This document shows positions 16,464 to 24,712 of a stretch of 64,000 nt of DNA, in pieces. This stretch comes from DATKXU01 sp035528905 (lineage in GTDB: Bacteria; Armatimonadota; UBA5829; DTJY01), in the NCBI GenBank assembly GCA_035528905.1, contig DATKXU010000037.1:8686-72685 (forward strand), written 5' to 3'. Below the pieces are notes generated by a model. The model worked only from the letters and a program-made list of their open reading frames with translations. It did no database searches and was not told the DNA's origin. The position numbers and the translations under genes are program-made. Each line of letters opens with the position of its first letter. Positions within the stretch are counted from its first letter, which is position 1.

Positions 16464-19064
16464 TTAAGATTTCTTCAGCCTATTCTGCATATCGTACAGC
16501 TTCGTCAGCGCCTCGATGGGCGTCATTGTGCCGACGTCCATCTTTTCGAGTTCCAGGAGCACCGGATGAGGCTCGACCTCGAACAAGGTGAGCTGGAGCT
16601 TCTGGGTTTTTGCAGTGATCTTGGCATCCGGGCTGACCATGCCCTTTGTGGACCCGTTGCCCTCGAGCTGCCAAAGGACTTCCTTCGCACGCTCGATTAC
16701 CTGCTGCGGAAGGCCGGCAAGCCGCGCGACCTGTATCCCATAGCTGCGATCCGTGCCGCCCGGCATGATCTTCCGCAGCCAGACTATCTTCTCCGCATCC
16801 TCCTTCACGGCGATGCGGTAGTTCTTAATTCCTGGGAACATGCCCGCCAGGTCGTTCAGATGGTGGTAGTGAGTGGCGAACAGGGTCTTCGCACCCATGA
16901 CCTTTATGTACTCCGCGACGGCCCACGCGATGGATAATCCATCAAAAGTGCTTGTCCCCCGCCCTATCTCGTCCAGGATGATGAGACTCCGGTCCGTCGC
17001 ATTGTTCAGAATGTTCGCTGTCTCGTTCATCTCGATCATGAAGGTGCTCTGGCCGGAATAAAGCTCATCGTGCGCGCCGACGCGGGTGAATATGCGATCC
17101 ACGATGCCGATCTGCGCCGATTCGGCGGGAACGAAGCTGCCGATCTGCGCCATCAGCGTGATCAGCGCTACCTGGCGGAGATAAGTGGACTTCCCCGCCA
17201 TGTTCGGGCCGGTGATGATGAGAAGCTGGTTCTCGTTGCAGTCAAGCAAGCAGTCGTTCGGGACGAACAGCTCGCTCGTTTGGAGGCGTTCGACAACGGG
17301 ATGCCGCCCGTTCTTGATGCGGATTTCGGCGCCGGTATCTACCTCCGGCCTGGCATACCTGTTCGCGGCGGCGATCTCCGCCAGCGAGCAGAAGACATCA
17401 ATCCGGGCGGTGGCGCGGGCCGCCGACATCAGCTTATCCGCCTCTGCTGCGACCCGATCTCTCACCGAGCAGAAGATTTCGTACTCCAGTTGGGTGGATT
17501 TCTCCTCCGCGCCGAGGACCATCGCCTCGTACTCCTTCAGCTCGGGAGTGATGAATCTCTCGCCGCCGACGGTGGTCTGCTTCCGAATGTAGTTATCGGG
17601 AACGAGGGATAGGTTCGCCTTGCTGACCTCTATGTAGTAGCCGAAGACTGAATTGTAGCCGACTTTGAGCGACTTGATGCCTGTGCGCTCCTTCTCCTTT
17701 GTTTCGAGGGCGGCAATCCACTCTTTTCCGTCTTTCCCCGCGGCGCGAAGGGTATCCAATTCCTGGTTGAATCCCGGCTTGATGAGCCCGCCTTCGCGGA
17801 GCGTGATCGGCGGCTCCTCAACGATGGCAGATGAGATCAGATCGGCGATTTCATCAAGCGATCCCAGGCATTGGCTGAGGGAGACTATCGTCTCGTTTCG
17901 AGAAGCTGCCAGCCCTACTAGAAGCTCCGGCAACGCCTGGAGCGAGTTCCTGAGCGCGATGAGGTCTCGCGCGTTCGCAGTACCCGTCACCGTTCGTGAG
18001 GTCAGCCGCTCCAGATCGTAGACGCTGGCTAGCGTCTCCCTGACCCGCGTGCGCATCATCAGGTTTCCGTGGAAGTCATCCACCGCATCCAGCCTGGCCT
18101 CGATACCCTTCACATCGAGCAGCGGCTGGTCAAGCCACCGTCTGAGAAGCCTTGCCCCCATCGGTGTGATAGTGCGGTCGAGAATCTGGAGGAAGCTCTT
18201 GTCCCGCGCTCCGTTGAAGATGGACTGCGTGAGCTCCAGATTGCGGCGGGCGGAAGCGTCCAGAACCATGAATCCCTCAGTAGAGTAGGTCGCAAGCGAC
18301 TGTACGTGCTGCAGCGTGGCCGGCTGCGTGCTCTCCAGGTATTTCAGCACGCTGGCAGCAGCATCAAGCCCACCGGTATAGTCCTCGCATCCAAAGCCCC
18401 GAAGCGACGACGTCCCGAAATGCTTCCGAAGAACGTCTCTGGGAGACATAAACTCCCCGAAGGAGAAGGCGGTCATGCGGGCAGAGCATGCCTCCTGGAT
18501 ATGCGCGGTCAGCTCATCCGGCTCTTCGGGCGTTACGATCTCCGCGGGCGAAAGCCGCGCTATTTCCTCAAGCAGCCGCTGCTGCGCGCCGTGACCGGAT
18601 ATTTCCGTCACGAGCAATTCCCCGGTGGAGACGTCAATCACCGCCAGCCCGAAGACGTCCTCGCGGCAAGCGGTTGCGACCAGAAAGTTATTGCTCTTCG
18701 CATCGAGCATGGAATCTTCCAGCACCGTTCCCGGCGTCACAACTCGGGTGACTTCACGCTTCACGAGGCCCTTCGCAAGCTTCGGATCCTCCACCTGGTC
18801 GCAGATGGCCACCCGGTAGCCCCGGCTGATCAGGCGCGCGACATAGCGGTCAACGGAGTGATATGGCACGCCGCACATTGGGATCCTGCCGGTACGCCCA
18901 GCCTCGCGCGATGTCAGCGTGATTTCAAGCTCCTGCGCCGCGATCTTCGCGTCCTCGCCGAACATCTCATAGAAATCGCCCAGCCGGAACATCAGGATCA
19001 CATCCGGGTGCTCTTTCTTGATCGCGGTATACTGCTGCAGCATCGGAGTCAGTTTCGTAGTCAT
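16464..19064 (-). CDS. mutS: DNA mismatch repair protein MutS
   Basis: 866 residues, normal length. Mismatch-recognition motif GDFYEMF with Phe31 and Glu33 in the F-x-E arrangement, connector and lever domains, clamp, then ATPase: Walker A TGPNMAGKST near 616-625, DEIGRGTSTFDG signature and THYHHLNDL. Works with MutL. The gene is preceded by a weak ribosome site, and miaB lies 75 bp upstream on the same strand. Confidence 0.97.
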   Translation of the reverse strand: MTTKLTPMLQQYTAIKKEHPDVILMFRLGDFYEMFGEDAKIAAQELEITLTSREAGRTGRIPMCGVPYHSVDRYVARLISRGYRVAICDQVEDPKLAKGLVKREVTRVVTPGTVLEDSMLDAKSNNFLVATACREDVFGLAVIDVSTGELLVTEISGHGAQQRLLEEIARLSPAEIVTPEEPDELTAHIQEACSARMTAFSFGEFMSPRDVLRKHFGTSSLRGFGCEDYTGGLDAAASVLKYLESTQPATLQHVQSLATYSTEGFMVLDASARRNLELTQSIFNGARDKSFLQILDRTITPMGARLLRRWLDQPLLDVKGIEARLDAVDDFHGNLMMRTRVRETLASVYDLERLTSRTVTGTANARDLIALRNSLQALPELLVGLAASRNETIVSLSQCLGSLDEIADLISSAIVEEPPITLREGGLIKPGFNQELDTLRAAGKDGKEWIAALETKEKERTGIKSLKVGYNSVFGYYIEVSKANLSLVPDNYIRKQTTVGGERFITPELKEYEAMVLGAEEKSTQLEYEIFCSVRDRVAAEADKLMSAARATARIDVFCSLAEIAAANRYARPEVDTGAEIRIKNGRHPVVERLQTSELFVPNDCLLDCNENQLLIITGPNMAGKSTYLRQVALITLMAQIGSFVPAESAQIGIVDRIFTRVGAHDELYSGQSTFMIEMNETANILNNATDRSLIILDEIGRGTSTFDGLSIAWAVAEYIKVMGAKTLFATHYHHLNDLAGMFPGIKNYRIAVKEDAEKIVWLRKIMPGGTDRSYGIQVARLAGLPQQVIERAKEVLWQLEGNGSTKGMVSPDAKITAKTQKLQLTLFEVEPHPVLLELEKMDVGTMTPIEALTKLYDMQNRLKKS

Positions 19065-19104
19065 GGTTCTACCGATTTCGTGTGCTTACACGCCAAGAGC
19101 TGAG

Positions 19105-19157
19105 ACAAGACATCGTAGACCTGCAGCGGCTTCTTCTGTCTACGGTCTGCTGTCTTC
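19105..19157. repeat. 7-nt-period repeat overlapping the 3' end of miaB
   Basis: Contains CTGTCTA CGGTCTG CTGTCTT on the plus strand. On the minus strand this gives GACAGCAGACCGTAGAC, whose TAG is the stop codon of miaB and whose preceding codons give its last residues Asp-Ser-Arg-Pro. Confidence 0.8.
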
Positions 19158-20573
19158 CATCTTTCCCGTGAAGCCCCAGGGATGTGCGGTTTCGGCCCGC
19201 ACCGCCACTAGCTGCCCTGACAGCTGCGCGCCGTCGGGGAAGTTCACAGTCTTGTTCGTTCTGGTGCGGCCGCTCATCCGCGACGGGTCTTTCTCGCTTG
19301 GCCCCTCCACCAGAACCTCGAAGAGCCTGCCAACCTCGGCCTGGTTCTTCTCAAGGGTTATTCTGTTCTGAAGCTCGATCAGCTCGTAGAGTCTGCGCAT
19401 CTTCGTCGGGCCGTCAACTTGGCCGTCCATTTCGGCAGCGGCAGTGCCGGCCCGCGGGTTGAATGCGAACATGAAGGCGCCGTCGAAGCGGATGGTCTCA
19501 AGCACCTTCAGCGTGTTCCTGAACTGCTCCTCTGTCTCGCCCGGAAAGCCAACCATCATATCGGCCGTCAGGCTGATGCCCGGAACGCGCTCCCTGAGCC
19601 TGTCCACGAGCGCCATGTAGTGAGCGGCGGTGTATCCGCGTCTCATTCTGCGCAGGATACCGTCATCGCCGGCCTGGAGCGGCAAGTGCAGATGCTCGCA
19701 GACCTTCGGGAGACCCGCGATTGCCTCGATCAGGCGGTCGCTCAGGTCCTTCGGATGAGACGTCGTGAAACGAATGCGTTCCAGCCCCGCGACAGCATTC
19801 AAGCGTTCAACAAGGCCAGCGAAATCGTGAGGAGGGACGAGTGATGAGTGACGAGTGATCTGAGGATGCTCGTCTACCGGCGGATGATCCACCCTCTGCA
19901 GTCTGCCGTCTGCAGTCTGCGGTCTCTTCCCCTCGCCATAGCTATTCACATTCTGGCCGACGAGAGTGACTTCCTTGCACCCGTGCGATACCAGCTCGGT
20001 GACCTCGGCGACGATTTCCTCAGGTGGGCGGCTGCGCTCCGGCCCGCGCGCGTATGGGACGACACAGTAGGCGCAGAAGTTGTTGCAGCCGTACATGATC
20101 GGGACGAACATCCTCAGGCCGACCTTGCCGACAACCCTTAGGGTATGCGCGATGACGCTCGACCCGTTTCTCTCCGGCAGATCCAATGCCGCGATTCGTC
20201 CCCCACTCCGACGAATGCGCTGAATCAGCATAGGCAGCTCGTGGATGCAGGCGGTTCCCATTACCAGATCAACGAATGGCGTGCGCCTCAGGAACTCCTC
20301 GCTGTCCAACTGGGCCATGCAGCCGCAGACGCCGATGACGAGGTCGCGCTTCTTCTGCTTCAGAAGCCGGAGCTCGCCCAGCTTGCTCCTGACCTTCTCC
20401 TCGGGCTTCGCCCGGACGGAGCACGTATTCAGCAATATAATGTCCGCGTCCGATTCCTCTGAGGTCTGCCGGCAGCCCATCTGCTCCAGCAGATTCGCCA
20501 TCTGCAGCGAGTCGTCGTCGTTCATCTGGCAGCCCCAGGTAAGAATCATGAACGCGGGTTTCGCATTGCTCAT
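19140..20573 (-). CDS. miaB: tRNA-2-methylthio-N6-isopentenyladenosine synthase, with repeat-derived insert
   Basis: Radical-SAM methylthiotransferase acting on A37 of tRNAs. 477 residues. N-terminal domain cysteines: WGCQMN (Cys15), NTCSVR (Cys51), GCMAQ (Cys85); radical-SAM cluster CNNFCAYC (163-170); a C-terminal TRAM-like segment ending at MEDSRP. Between GQNVNSYG and FAGLVERL there are about 35 residues not expected in MiaB, encoded by 7-nt-period repeats (19834-19927). Most of the catalytic motifs are intact, so the enzyme is probably active. Lies between mutS and the PHP gene on one strand. Confidence 0.93.
   Translation of the reverse strand: MSNAKPAFMILTWGCQMNDDDSLQMANLLEQMGCRQTSEESDADIILLNTCSVRAKPEEKVRSKLGELRLLKQKKRDLVIGVCGCMAQLDSEEFLRRTPFVDLVMGTACIHELPMLIQRIRRSGGRIAALDLPERNGSSVIAHTLRVVGKVGLRMFVPIMYGCNNFCAYCVVPYARGPERSRPPEEIVAEVTELVSHGCKEVTLVGQNVNSYGEGKRPQTADGRLQRVDHPPVDEHPQITRHSSLVPPHDFAGLVERLNAVAGLERIRFTTSHPKDLSDRLIEAIAGLPKVCEHLHLPLQAGDDGILRRMRRGYTAAHYMALVDRLRERVPGISLTADMMVGFPGETEEQFRNTLKVLETIRFDGAFMFAFNPRAGTAAAEMDGQVDGPTKMRRLYELIELQNRITLEKNQAEVGRLFEVLVEGPSEKDPSRMSGRTRTNKTVNFPDGAQLSGQLVAVRAETAHPWGFTGKMEDSRP
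19834..19927. repeat. 7-nt-period repeats inserted in frame inside miaB
   Basis: Two blocks: GACGAGT GATGAGT GACGAGT GAT (19834-19860) and GCAGTCT GCCGTCT GCAGTCT GCGGTCT (about 19898-19925). They translate in the miaB frame without a stop, giving residues about 216-250. Confidence 0.85.
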
Positions 20574-20693
20574 CGGGGATTGAATCTTCCTTCGCAGTCG
20601 CGTTCTAACTCCACAATTCTAGCCGAAAGTGACGAGTGAGATCAAGTCAATGGAGGGCTCCATAGGGAGCGGGACAGAAGCACTATGACGCGT

Positions 20694-20731
20694 CCCTGGA
20701 ACCCTAGACCCCTAAACCCCTGGACCCCTTG
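20694..20731. repeat. CCCTAGA/CCCCTAAA-type short-period repeat at the PHP gene end
   Basis: Plus strand CCCTAGA CCCCTAAA CCCCTGGA CCCCTT, period about 8. On the minus strand it codes the last residues Lys-Gly-Ser-Arg-Gly-Leu-Gly-Val of the PHP protein and its TAG stop. A second fragment, GTGACGAGTGAGA (about 20628-20640), recalls the block inside miaB. Confidence 0.75.
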
Positions 20732-21552
20732 GCGGCTGCTCGGAGCCTATGGGCGATGGCGATGTCCACCCTCACACTGCCGATCGCGACTGTCTTGATG
20801 TTGTTCGGGCCGTGGGAGTCCGAGCCGCCGGTCGGGATCAGATCGTACCGGCGCGCGATTTCCATATAGTGGGCTGCCTGTGCCGGCGAGTGATCGCAGT
20901 GGTAGACCTCGATTCCCTGCAACCCAGCGTCTACCAGTTTCGGAATCAGCTCATCGTGGGAGTTGAGGCCCGGATGCGCAAGCACTGCGACCCCGCCAGC
21001 GTCGTGGATGATCTCCATCGCCTCAAAGGGGGTTAGTTTGTAGCGTGGGATATATGCCGGAGCGCCGCGCACCAGGTATTTCCCGAATGCAGCGCTTATC
21101 GTTGGCGCGTAACCGGCTTCCGTGATCGCTCTGGCGATGTGTGGGCGTCCGATCGGCGCGTTGTCCGCGATCTCCTTCACGCGATCCATGCTGACCTTCA
21201 GGCCTAGGTCGTTCAGACATCCCACGATTCGTTCAGCGCGCTCGAGGCGTCCGGCGCGCAGACTCTCCAGCCGGTTCTTTAGGGCAGCGGACTCGTGGTC
21301 AATGTAGTACCCGAGAATGTGAATCTCGCCCTTCCCGAAATCTGTATTGATCTCAACTGCAGGCACGACTATCAGCCCCGCCGAACGGCCGGCCTCAAGC
21401 CCTGGGGCGACGCCATCCACCGTGTCGTGGTCGGCTATTCCCACCGCCGCGAGACCTGCGCGAACCGCCTCTCTGACGACCTCCCGAGGGGTAAGCGTGC
21501 CGTCGGATGCGGTTGTATGAACGTGAAGGTCGGCCTCCTGTAGGTGTGTCAC
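20704..21552 (-). CDS. PHP-domain phosphoesterase (RNase AM / YciV-like)
   Basis: 282 residues from a GTG at 21552, with GGAG 8 nt upstream; a longer frame from 21591 lacks a ribosome site. PHP metal motifs: ADLHVHTTASDG near 6-17, IADHDTVDG near 40-48, ADVEINTD-like PAVEINTDFGK, LAHPGLNSH and TGGSDSHG near 245. This is the set found in 5'-to-3' exoribonuclease AM/3',5'-nucleotide bisphosphate phosphatases. The final residues come from a short-period repeat. Confidence 0.85.
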   Translation of the reverse strand: MTHLQEADLHVHTTASDGTLTPREVVREAVRAGLAAVGIADHDTVDGVAPGLEAGRSAGLIVVPAVEINTDFGKGEIHILGYYIDHESAALKNRLESLRAGRLERAERIVGCLNDLGLKVSMDRVKEIADNAPIGRPHIARAITEAGYAPTISAAFGKYLVRGAPAYIPRYKLTPFEAMEIIHDAGGVAVLAHPGLNSHDELIPKLVDAGLQGIEVYHCDHSPAQAAHYMEIARRYDLIPTGGSDSHGPNNIKTVAIGSVRVDIAIAHRLRAAAKGSRGLGV

Positions 21553-21624
21553 TCGTATAACTCCATTTCGCGGCTTCCTGCAGTTTAGCATGCGCGCAAT
21601 TCAGAGTCAACCGATAGCGAATGG

Positions 21625-21654
21625 TTTACATGAGGGCGGCGAGCAGTATACAAT
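21625..21654 (+). promoter_or_regulatory. Promoter of the Nudix gene
   Basis: TTTACA (21625-21630) with TATACA at 21647-21652 (16-nt spacer) or TACAAT at 21649-21654 (18-nt spacer). The start codon follows 27 nt later. Confidence 0.65.
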
Positions 21655-21680
21655 AGTGCGATTGCACGTCTGGAGAGGTC

Positions 21681-22235
21681 ATGGAGTATCATCAGCTCGA
21701 TGTCGGCGAAGCTTTCTTCGACGAAATAGTGCGCAAGCGGCAGGAATCGGGAGCGGAGGTCGTCATGGTAATACAGCGTCCCTCGGCAAAGGTACTGCTG
21801 CTGACCAAGGAGTTCTATCCGGCGGGCGTCTACCGGCTTCCCAGCGGCATGATAAAGAGGGGCGAAACGCCGGAGCAAGCTCTGATACGCGAGGCTTGGG
21901 AAGAGACGGGCCTTGCGGTGAAGGCCGTTCGCCGACTCGGCGTGATACGTTACATAATCGAGGCAGAGTCCAGGCGCACCGATTTCCGCTCCTACGTCAT
22001 GCTCACGGACGAAACCGCCGGAGCGCCCTCGCCCCAGGATCGGCAGGAGTCAATCGCCGGGTTCCGCGAGGTCAATCCCTGTGATTTGCGCGAGGTTGCT
22101 TCTGAGCTTTACGCCCTGCCTGAGCCTTGGCATGACTGGGGACGATTCCGTGCCATGGCCCACAACTCCGTATATCGCCTGATGTGTCCGACTAGCCCGG
22201 CTCGGAAGGATTCACCGACGGCGCACAGCGGTTGA
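21681..22235 (+). CDS. Nudix hydrolase
   Basis: 184 residues. Complete Nudix box from Gly56 to Leu78 (GMIKRGETPEQALIREAWEETGL), with the metal-binding REAWEE helix. Substrate cannot be assigned; the N-terminus (about 50 residues) and the RTDFRSYVMLTDE strand resemble NUDIX enzymes acting on nucleotide sugars or related diphosphates only in a general way. GGAG precedes the ATG. Confidence 0.88.
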   Translation: MEYHQLDVGEAFFDEIVRKRQESGAEVVMVIQRPSAKVLLLTKEFYPAGVYRLPSGMIKRGETPEQALIREAWEETGLAVKAVRRLGVIRYIIEAESRRTDFRSYVMLTDETAGAPSPQDRQESIAGFREVNPCDLREVASELYALPEPWHDWGRFRAMAHNSVYRLMCPTSPARKDSPTAHSG

Positions 22236-22260
22236 CATCGCCCGCAGTGTATGCTATCTT
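22232..22260 (+). promoter_or_regulatory. Near-consensus promoter for the GH57 gene, inside the Nudix stop region
   Basis: TTGACA (22232-22237), 17-nt spacer, TATCTT (22255-22260). It starts within the last codons of the Nudix gene and leaves a leader of about 170 nt before the TTG start at 22436. The leader has small inverted repeats such as CACCGG...CCGGTG but no riboswitch I recognise. Confidence 0.75.
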
Positions 22261-22435
22261 CATTATAAAGCACGAGGGGGTTCCGTCCCTCAAGACTCCT
22301 GGGCACTGCACTCGGTATATCCTTCGCGTTAGTGACAGCGCGAGGCTGTCGCCTATTCACCGGATGGTGGGGACTTCACCGGTTCGGTGACAATCACAGC
22401 ACTTATTTCCAAACGGTACGAGAGGAGTAGATTCC

Positions 22436-24187
22436 TTGCCAACAGGGACGTTAGGCAGTTTTGCATTCGTGCTGCATTCGCATATTCCTTACGTGCTGTC
22501 GCACGGGCGATGGCCTCATGGGGCCGACTGGCTTCTCGAGGTGACGGCGGAGTCGTATATCCCGCTGCTTGACACCCTATACGATCTGGTCGAGGAAGGA
22601 TACTCTCCAAAGATCACGATCGGCCTCACCCCGGTGCTGGTAGAACAGCTCGCGGACGAGTCGTTCAAGTACGAGTTCGCCGCTTACTGCAGGATGCGCG
22701 CAAAGGCCGCTTCGGAGAACAAGAGGCAGTTCTCGAAACTCAAGAATGACGAGCAGGCGCGGCTGGCGGACTTCTGGCACGATTATTACTGGAGGGTATG
22801 GAGCAACTTCAAGAAGCGGTATGGGCGCAATCTAGTAAGGGCGTTCGCTCAGCTGCAGGATGCCGGACATATTGACATAATGACCAGCTCGGCGACCCAC
22901 GGCTACTCTCCCCTGCTCTCTCAGGACGTGAGCATCCAAGCGCAGGTGAAGCAGGGCGTGCGTACCTATGTCCGTCGTTTCAAGCGCCAGCCGACCGGCT
23001 ATTGGCTGCCCGAATGCGCATACCGCCCCGCCTACAGGTGGGCGCCTCCTCTGCAGCCCAAAGGAAAGACCATCGAGCCCTACTTCCGCAAGGGCGTCGA
23101 GGAGTTCTTACGGGAGAACGGCATCAAGTATTTCATCATCGAGTCACATCTCTTGCACGGCGGCGAGACTAGAGGCGTCTACATTGACCGGTTCGGCGCT
23201 CTGCAGAAGCTGTGGAAGCAGTACGCGGAGGAGCAACCCCAGTTTTCCCCTACGAAGACGCCTTACATGCCGTACGTGGTAAGCTCCGGCAGCGAAGGCG
23301 ACCCGCCGATATGCGCATTCGTCCGGGATCATACCACAGGCTCGCAGGTGTGGAGCCGCTGGCAGGGCTATCCTGGGGACGAATGGTACCTTGAATTCCA
23401 CAAGAAGCACACGCCCGGCGGCCTGCGATACTGGCGCGTGACAGGGCCGGAGACGGACCTGGGCGACAAGCTAATCTACGAGCCGCACCGCGCCGACGAG
23501 AAGACCGGCGACCACGCGGCGCATTTCATACATGTAGCGAAGGAAGTCTTGCGCGGGCACCTGGAGCAGACCGGCACACCAGGCGTCGTCTGCGCGCCGT
23601 ACGATACCGAGCTTTATGGGCACTGGTGGTTCGAGGGCATGAGATGGCTCTACAGGGTCCTGAAGGCCATGCACGACGACCCGGAGATAGAGCTTGTTAC
23701 CTGCTCGGAGTATCTCGAGAAGCATCCGCCGTCGGCCTCGATAGCCCTTCCCGAAGGCTCCTGGGGCGAGGGAGGCTTCCACTATATGTGGCTGAATGAA
23801 TCCACGGATTGGACGTGGTCCTACGTGTACGACGCCGAGCTTGAGATGTGCGATCTGGTACGCCATTACGGGGACAACAAGGAAGTCCTGCCGATTCTCA
23901 AGCAGGCCGCCCGCGAGCTGCTGCTGCTTCAATCGTCCGACTGGCAGTTCAGCATCAGCACCGATACCTCCAAGGATTACGGCGAGCTGCGGCTGACGGA
24001 GCATTACAAGAGCTTCCACAGGCTGGCGCAGATCATTCGGAAAGCTGCCTCAGGCGAGAAGATCGAGGAGGCCGACTGGAACTTCTACAAGATCTGCGAG
24101 GAACGAGACTGTCTCTTCCCGGATGTGGATCCGAAGTGGTACGCGTGCCTCGAAAAGCCAGCAGGGGAAGAAGGCAGTAGACCGTAG
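22436..24187 (+). CDS. GH57-family 1,4-alpha-glucan branching enzyme-like protein
   Basis: 583 residues from a TTG with GAGAGGAG 7 nt upstream. Starts FVLHSHIPYVLSHGRWPHG, the conserved GH57 region 1. The nucleophile is expected in WLPECAYRP (Glu193) and the acid/base in PYDTELYGHWW (Asp390), matching the GH57 branching enzymes of Thermococcus and Thermus. A helical C-terminal domain follows (QSSDWQFSISTDT...YGELRLTEHY). Would make branch points in glycogen-like storage glucan. The final codons AGTAGACCGTAG are from a short-period repeat, ending the protein in Ser-Arg-Pro. No other glycogen gene is near. Confidence 0.85.
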   Translation: MPTGTLGSFAFVLHSHIPYVLSHGRWPHGADWLLEVTAESYIPLLDTLYDLVEEGYSPKITIGLTPVLVEQLADESFKYEFAAYCRMRAKAASENKRQFSKLKNDEQARLADFWHDYYWRVWSNFKKRYGRNLVRAFAQLQDAGHIDIMTSSATHGYSPLLSQDVSIQAQVKQGVRTYVRRFKRQPTGYWLPECAYRPAYRWAPPLQPKGKTIEPYFRKGVEEFLRENGIKYFIIESHLLHGGETRGVYIDRFGALQKLWKQYAEEQPQFSPTKTPYMPYVVSSGSEGDPPICAFVRDHTTGSQVWSRWQGYPGDEWYLEFHKKHTPGGLRYWRVTGPETDLGDKLIYEPHRADEKTGDHAAHFIHVAKEVLRGHLEQTGTPGVVCAPYDTELYGHWWFEGMRWLYRVLKAMHDDPEIELVTCSEYLEKHPPSASIALPEGSWGEGGFHYMWLNESTDWTWSYVYDAELEMCDLVRHYGDNKEVLPILKQAARELLLLQSSDWQFSISTDTSKDYGELRLTEHYKSFHRLAQIIRKAASGEKIEEADWNFYKICEERDCLFPDVDPKWYACLEKPAGEEGSRP

Positions 24188-24235
24188 ACAAAGGAACGTT
24201 TGCAGTTTATCGTCTATGGTCTACGGTCCGATTTT
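24177..24235. repeat. Short-period inverted repeat between the convergent GH57 and selenoprotein genes
   Basis: AGTAGAC CGTAGAC at the left and CGTCTAT GGTCTAC GGTCCGA at the right are reverse complementary, with a loop of about 20 nt. It overlaps the last codons of both convergent genes (stop TAG of one, TAA of the other) and could act as a bidirectional terminator. Confidence 0.85.
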
Positions 24236-24689
24236 CCGACATCAGCCGGAATGCCTCTCCTGCCGCGAAATCCACGAATTTCGCACACAGATTTGCATGC
24301 ACGTTCTCTTTCTTGAAGCGCTCCCCGCCCTCTGGTGTTTGAAGGTCGCAGCCGATCAGATCGCGGCAGCGGATGCTGTCGAACTCCTGGCGGAACGCCT
24401 TCATTGCTCGACTGGCTTTGGAATAGGTCGCCTCCTTAGCTGCTGTGTCGCCGCTGCTCTGCCTGCCGTACCTCAAACCCAAAGCCATTACCGCGCCAGT
24501 CAACGCCCCGCATACATCGCCGGTACCTCCCATACCACCTCCAAAGCCGGTTGCGATGCGCGGTATGCAAGACGCATCCATTCCGAGAGCCTGCACGAGG
24601 CTCATTAGCACAGACTCCGCTCAGTTGAATCCGCTGTTGAAGTAGCCGACTGCTGTCTTACTAACATCCGAACTTTGCACAGAAACCAT
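24207..24689 (-). CDS. Selenoprotein: C-GCAxxG-C-C-family redox protein with Sec23 (in-frame UGA)
   Basis: 160 residues if the UGA at 24621-24623 is read as selenocysteine. The frame from ATG 24689 gives MVSVQSSDVSKTAVGYFNSG then Phe-Asn-Sec-Ala-Glu-Ser-Val, where cysteine relatives have FNCAEAV. After it come GFGGGMGGTGDVCGALTGA (48-66), Cys41, Cys60, Cys108/Cys114 in CRDLIGC and Cys135. The shorter frame from a GTG at 24611 would lose the conserved start and catalytic position. A 5-bp stem with 7-nt loop begins 17 nt after the UGA. selC and selA are in the window. GGGAGG lies close (about 3 nt) before the ATG; a GTG four codons in is an alternative. Family function is inferred redox chemistry. 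Confidence 0.85.
24587..24603 (-). promoter_or_regulatory. Putative bacterial SECIS element of the selenoprotein
   Basis: Minus strand GAGCC-TCGTGCA-GGCTC, a perfect 5-bp stem with 7-nt loop, starts 17 nt after the UGA codon. Bacterial SECIS hairpins usually have the apical loop 16-37 nt downstream and a G early in the loop; here G is third. Position fits; sequence is only suggestive. Confidence 0.6.
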
Positions 24690-24712
24690 CTTCCTCCCAG
24701 AATCCTAAGCGG

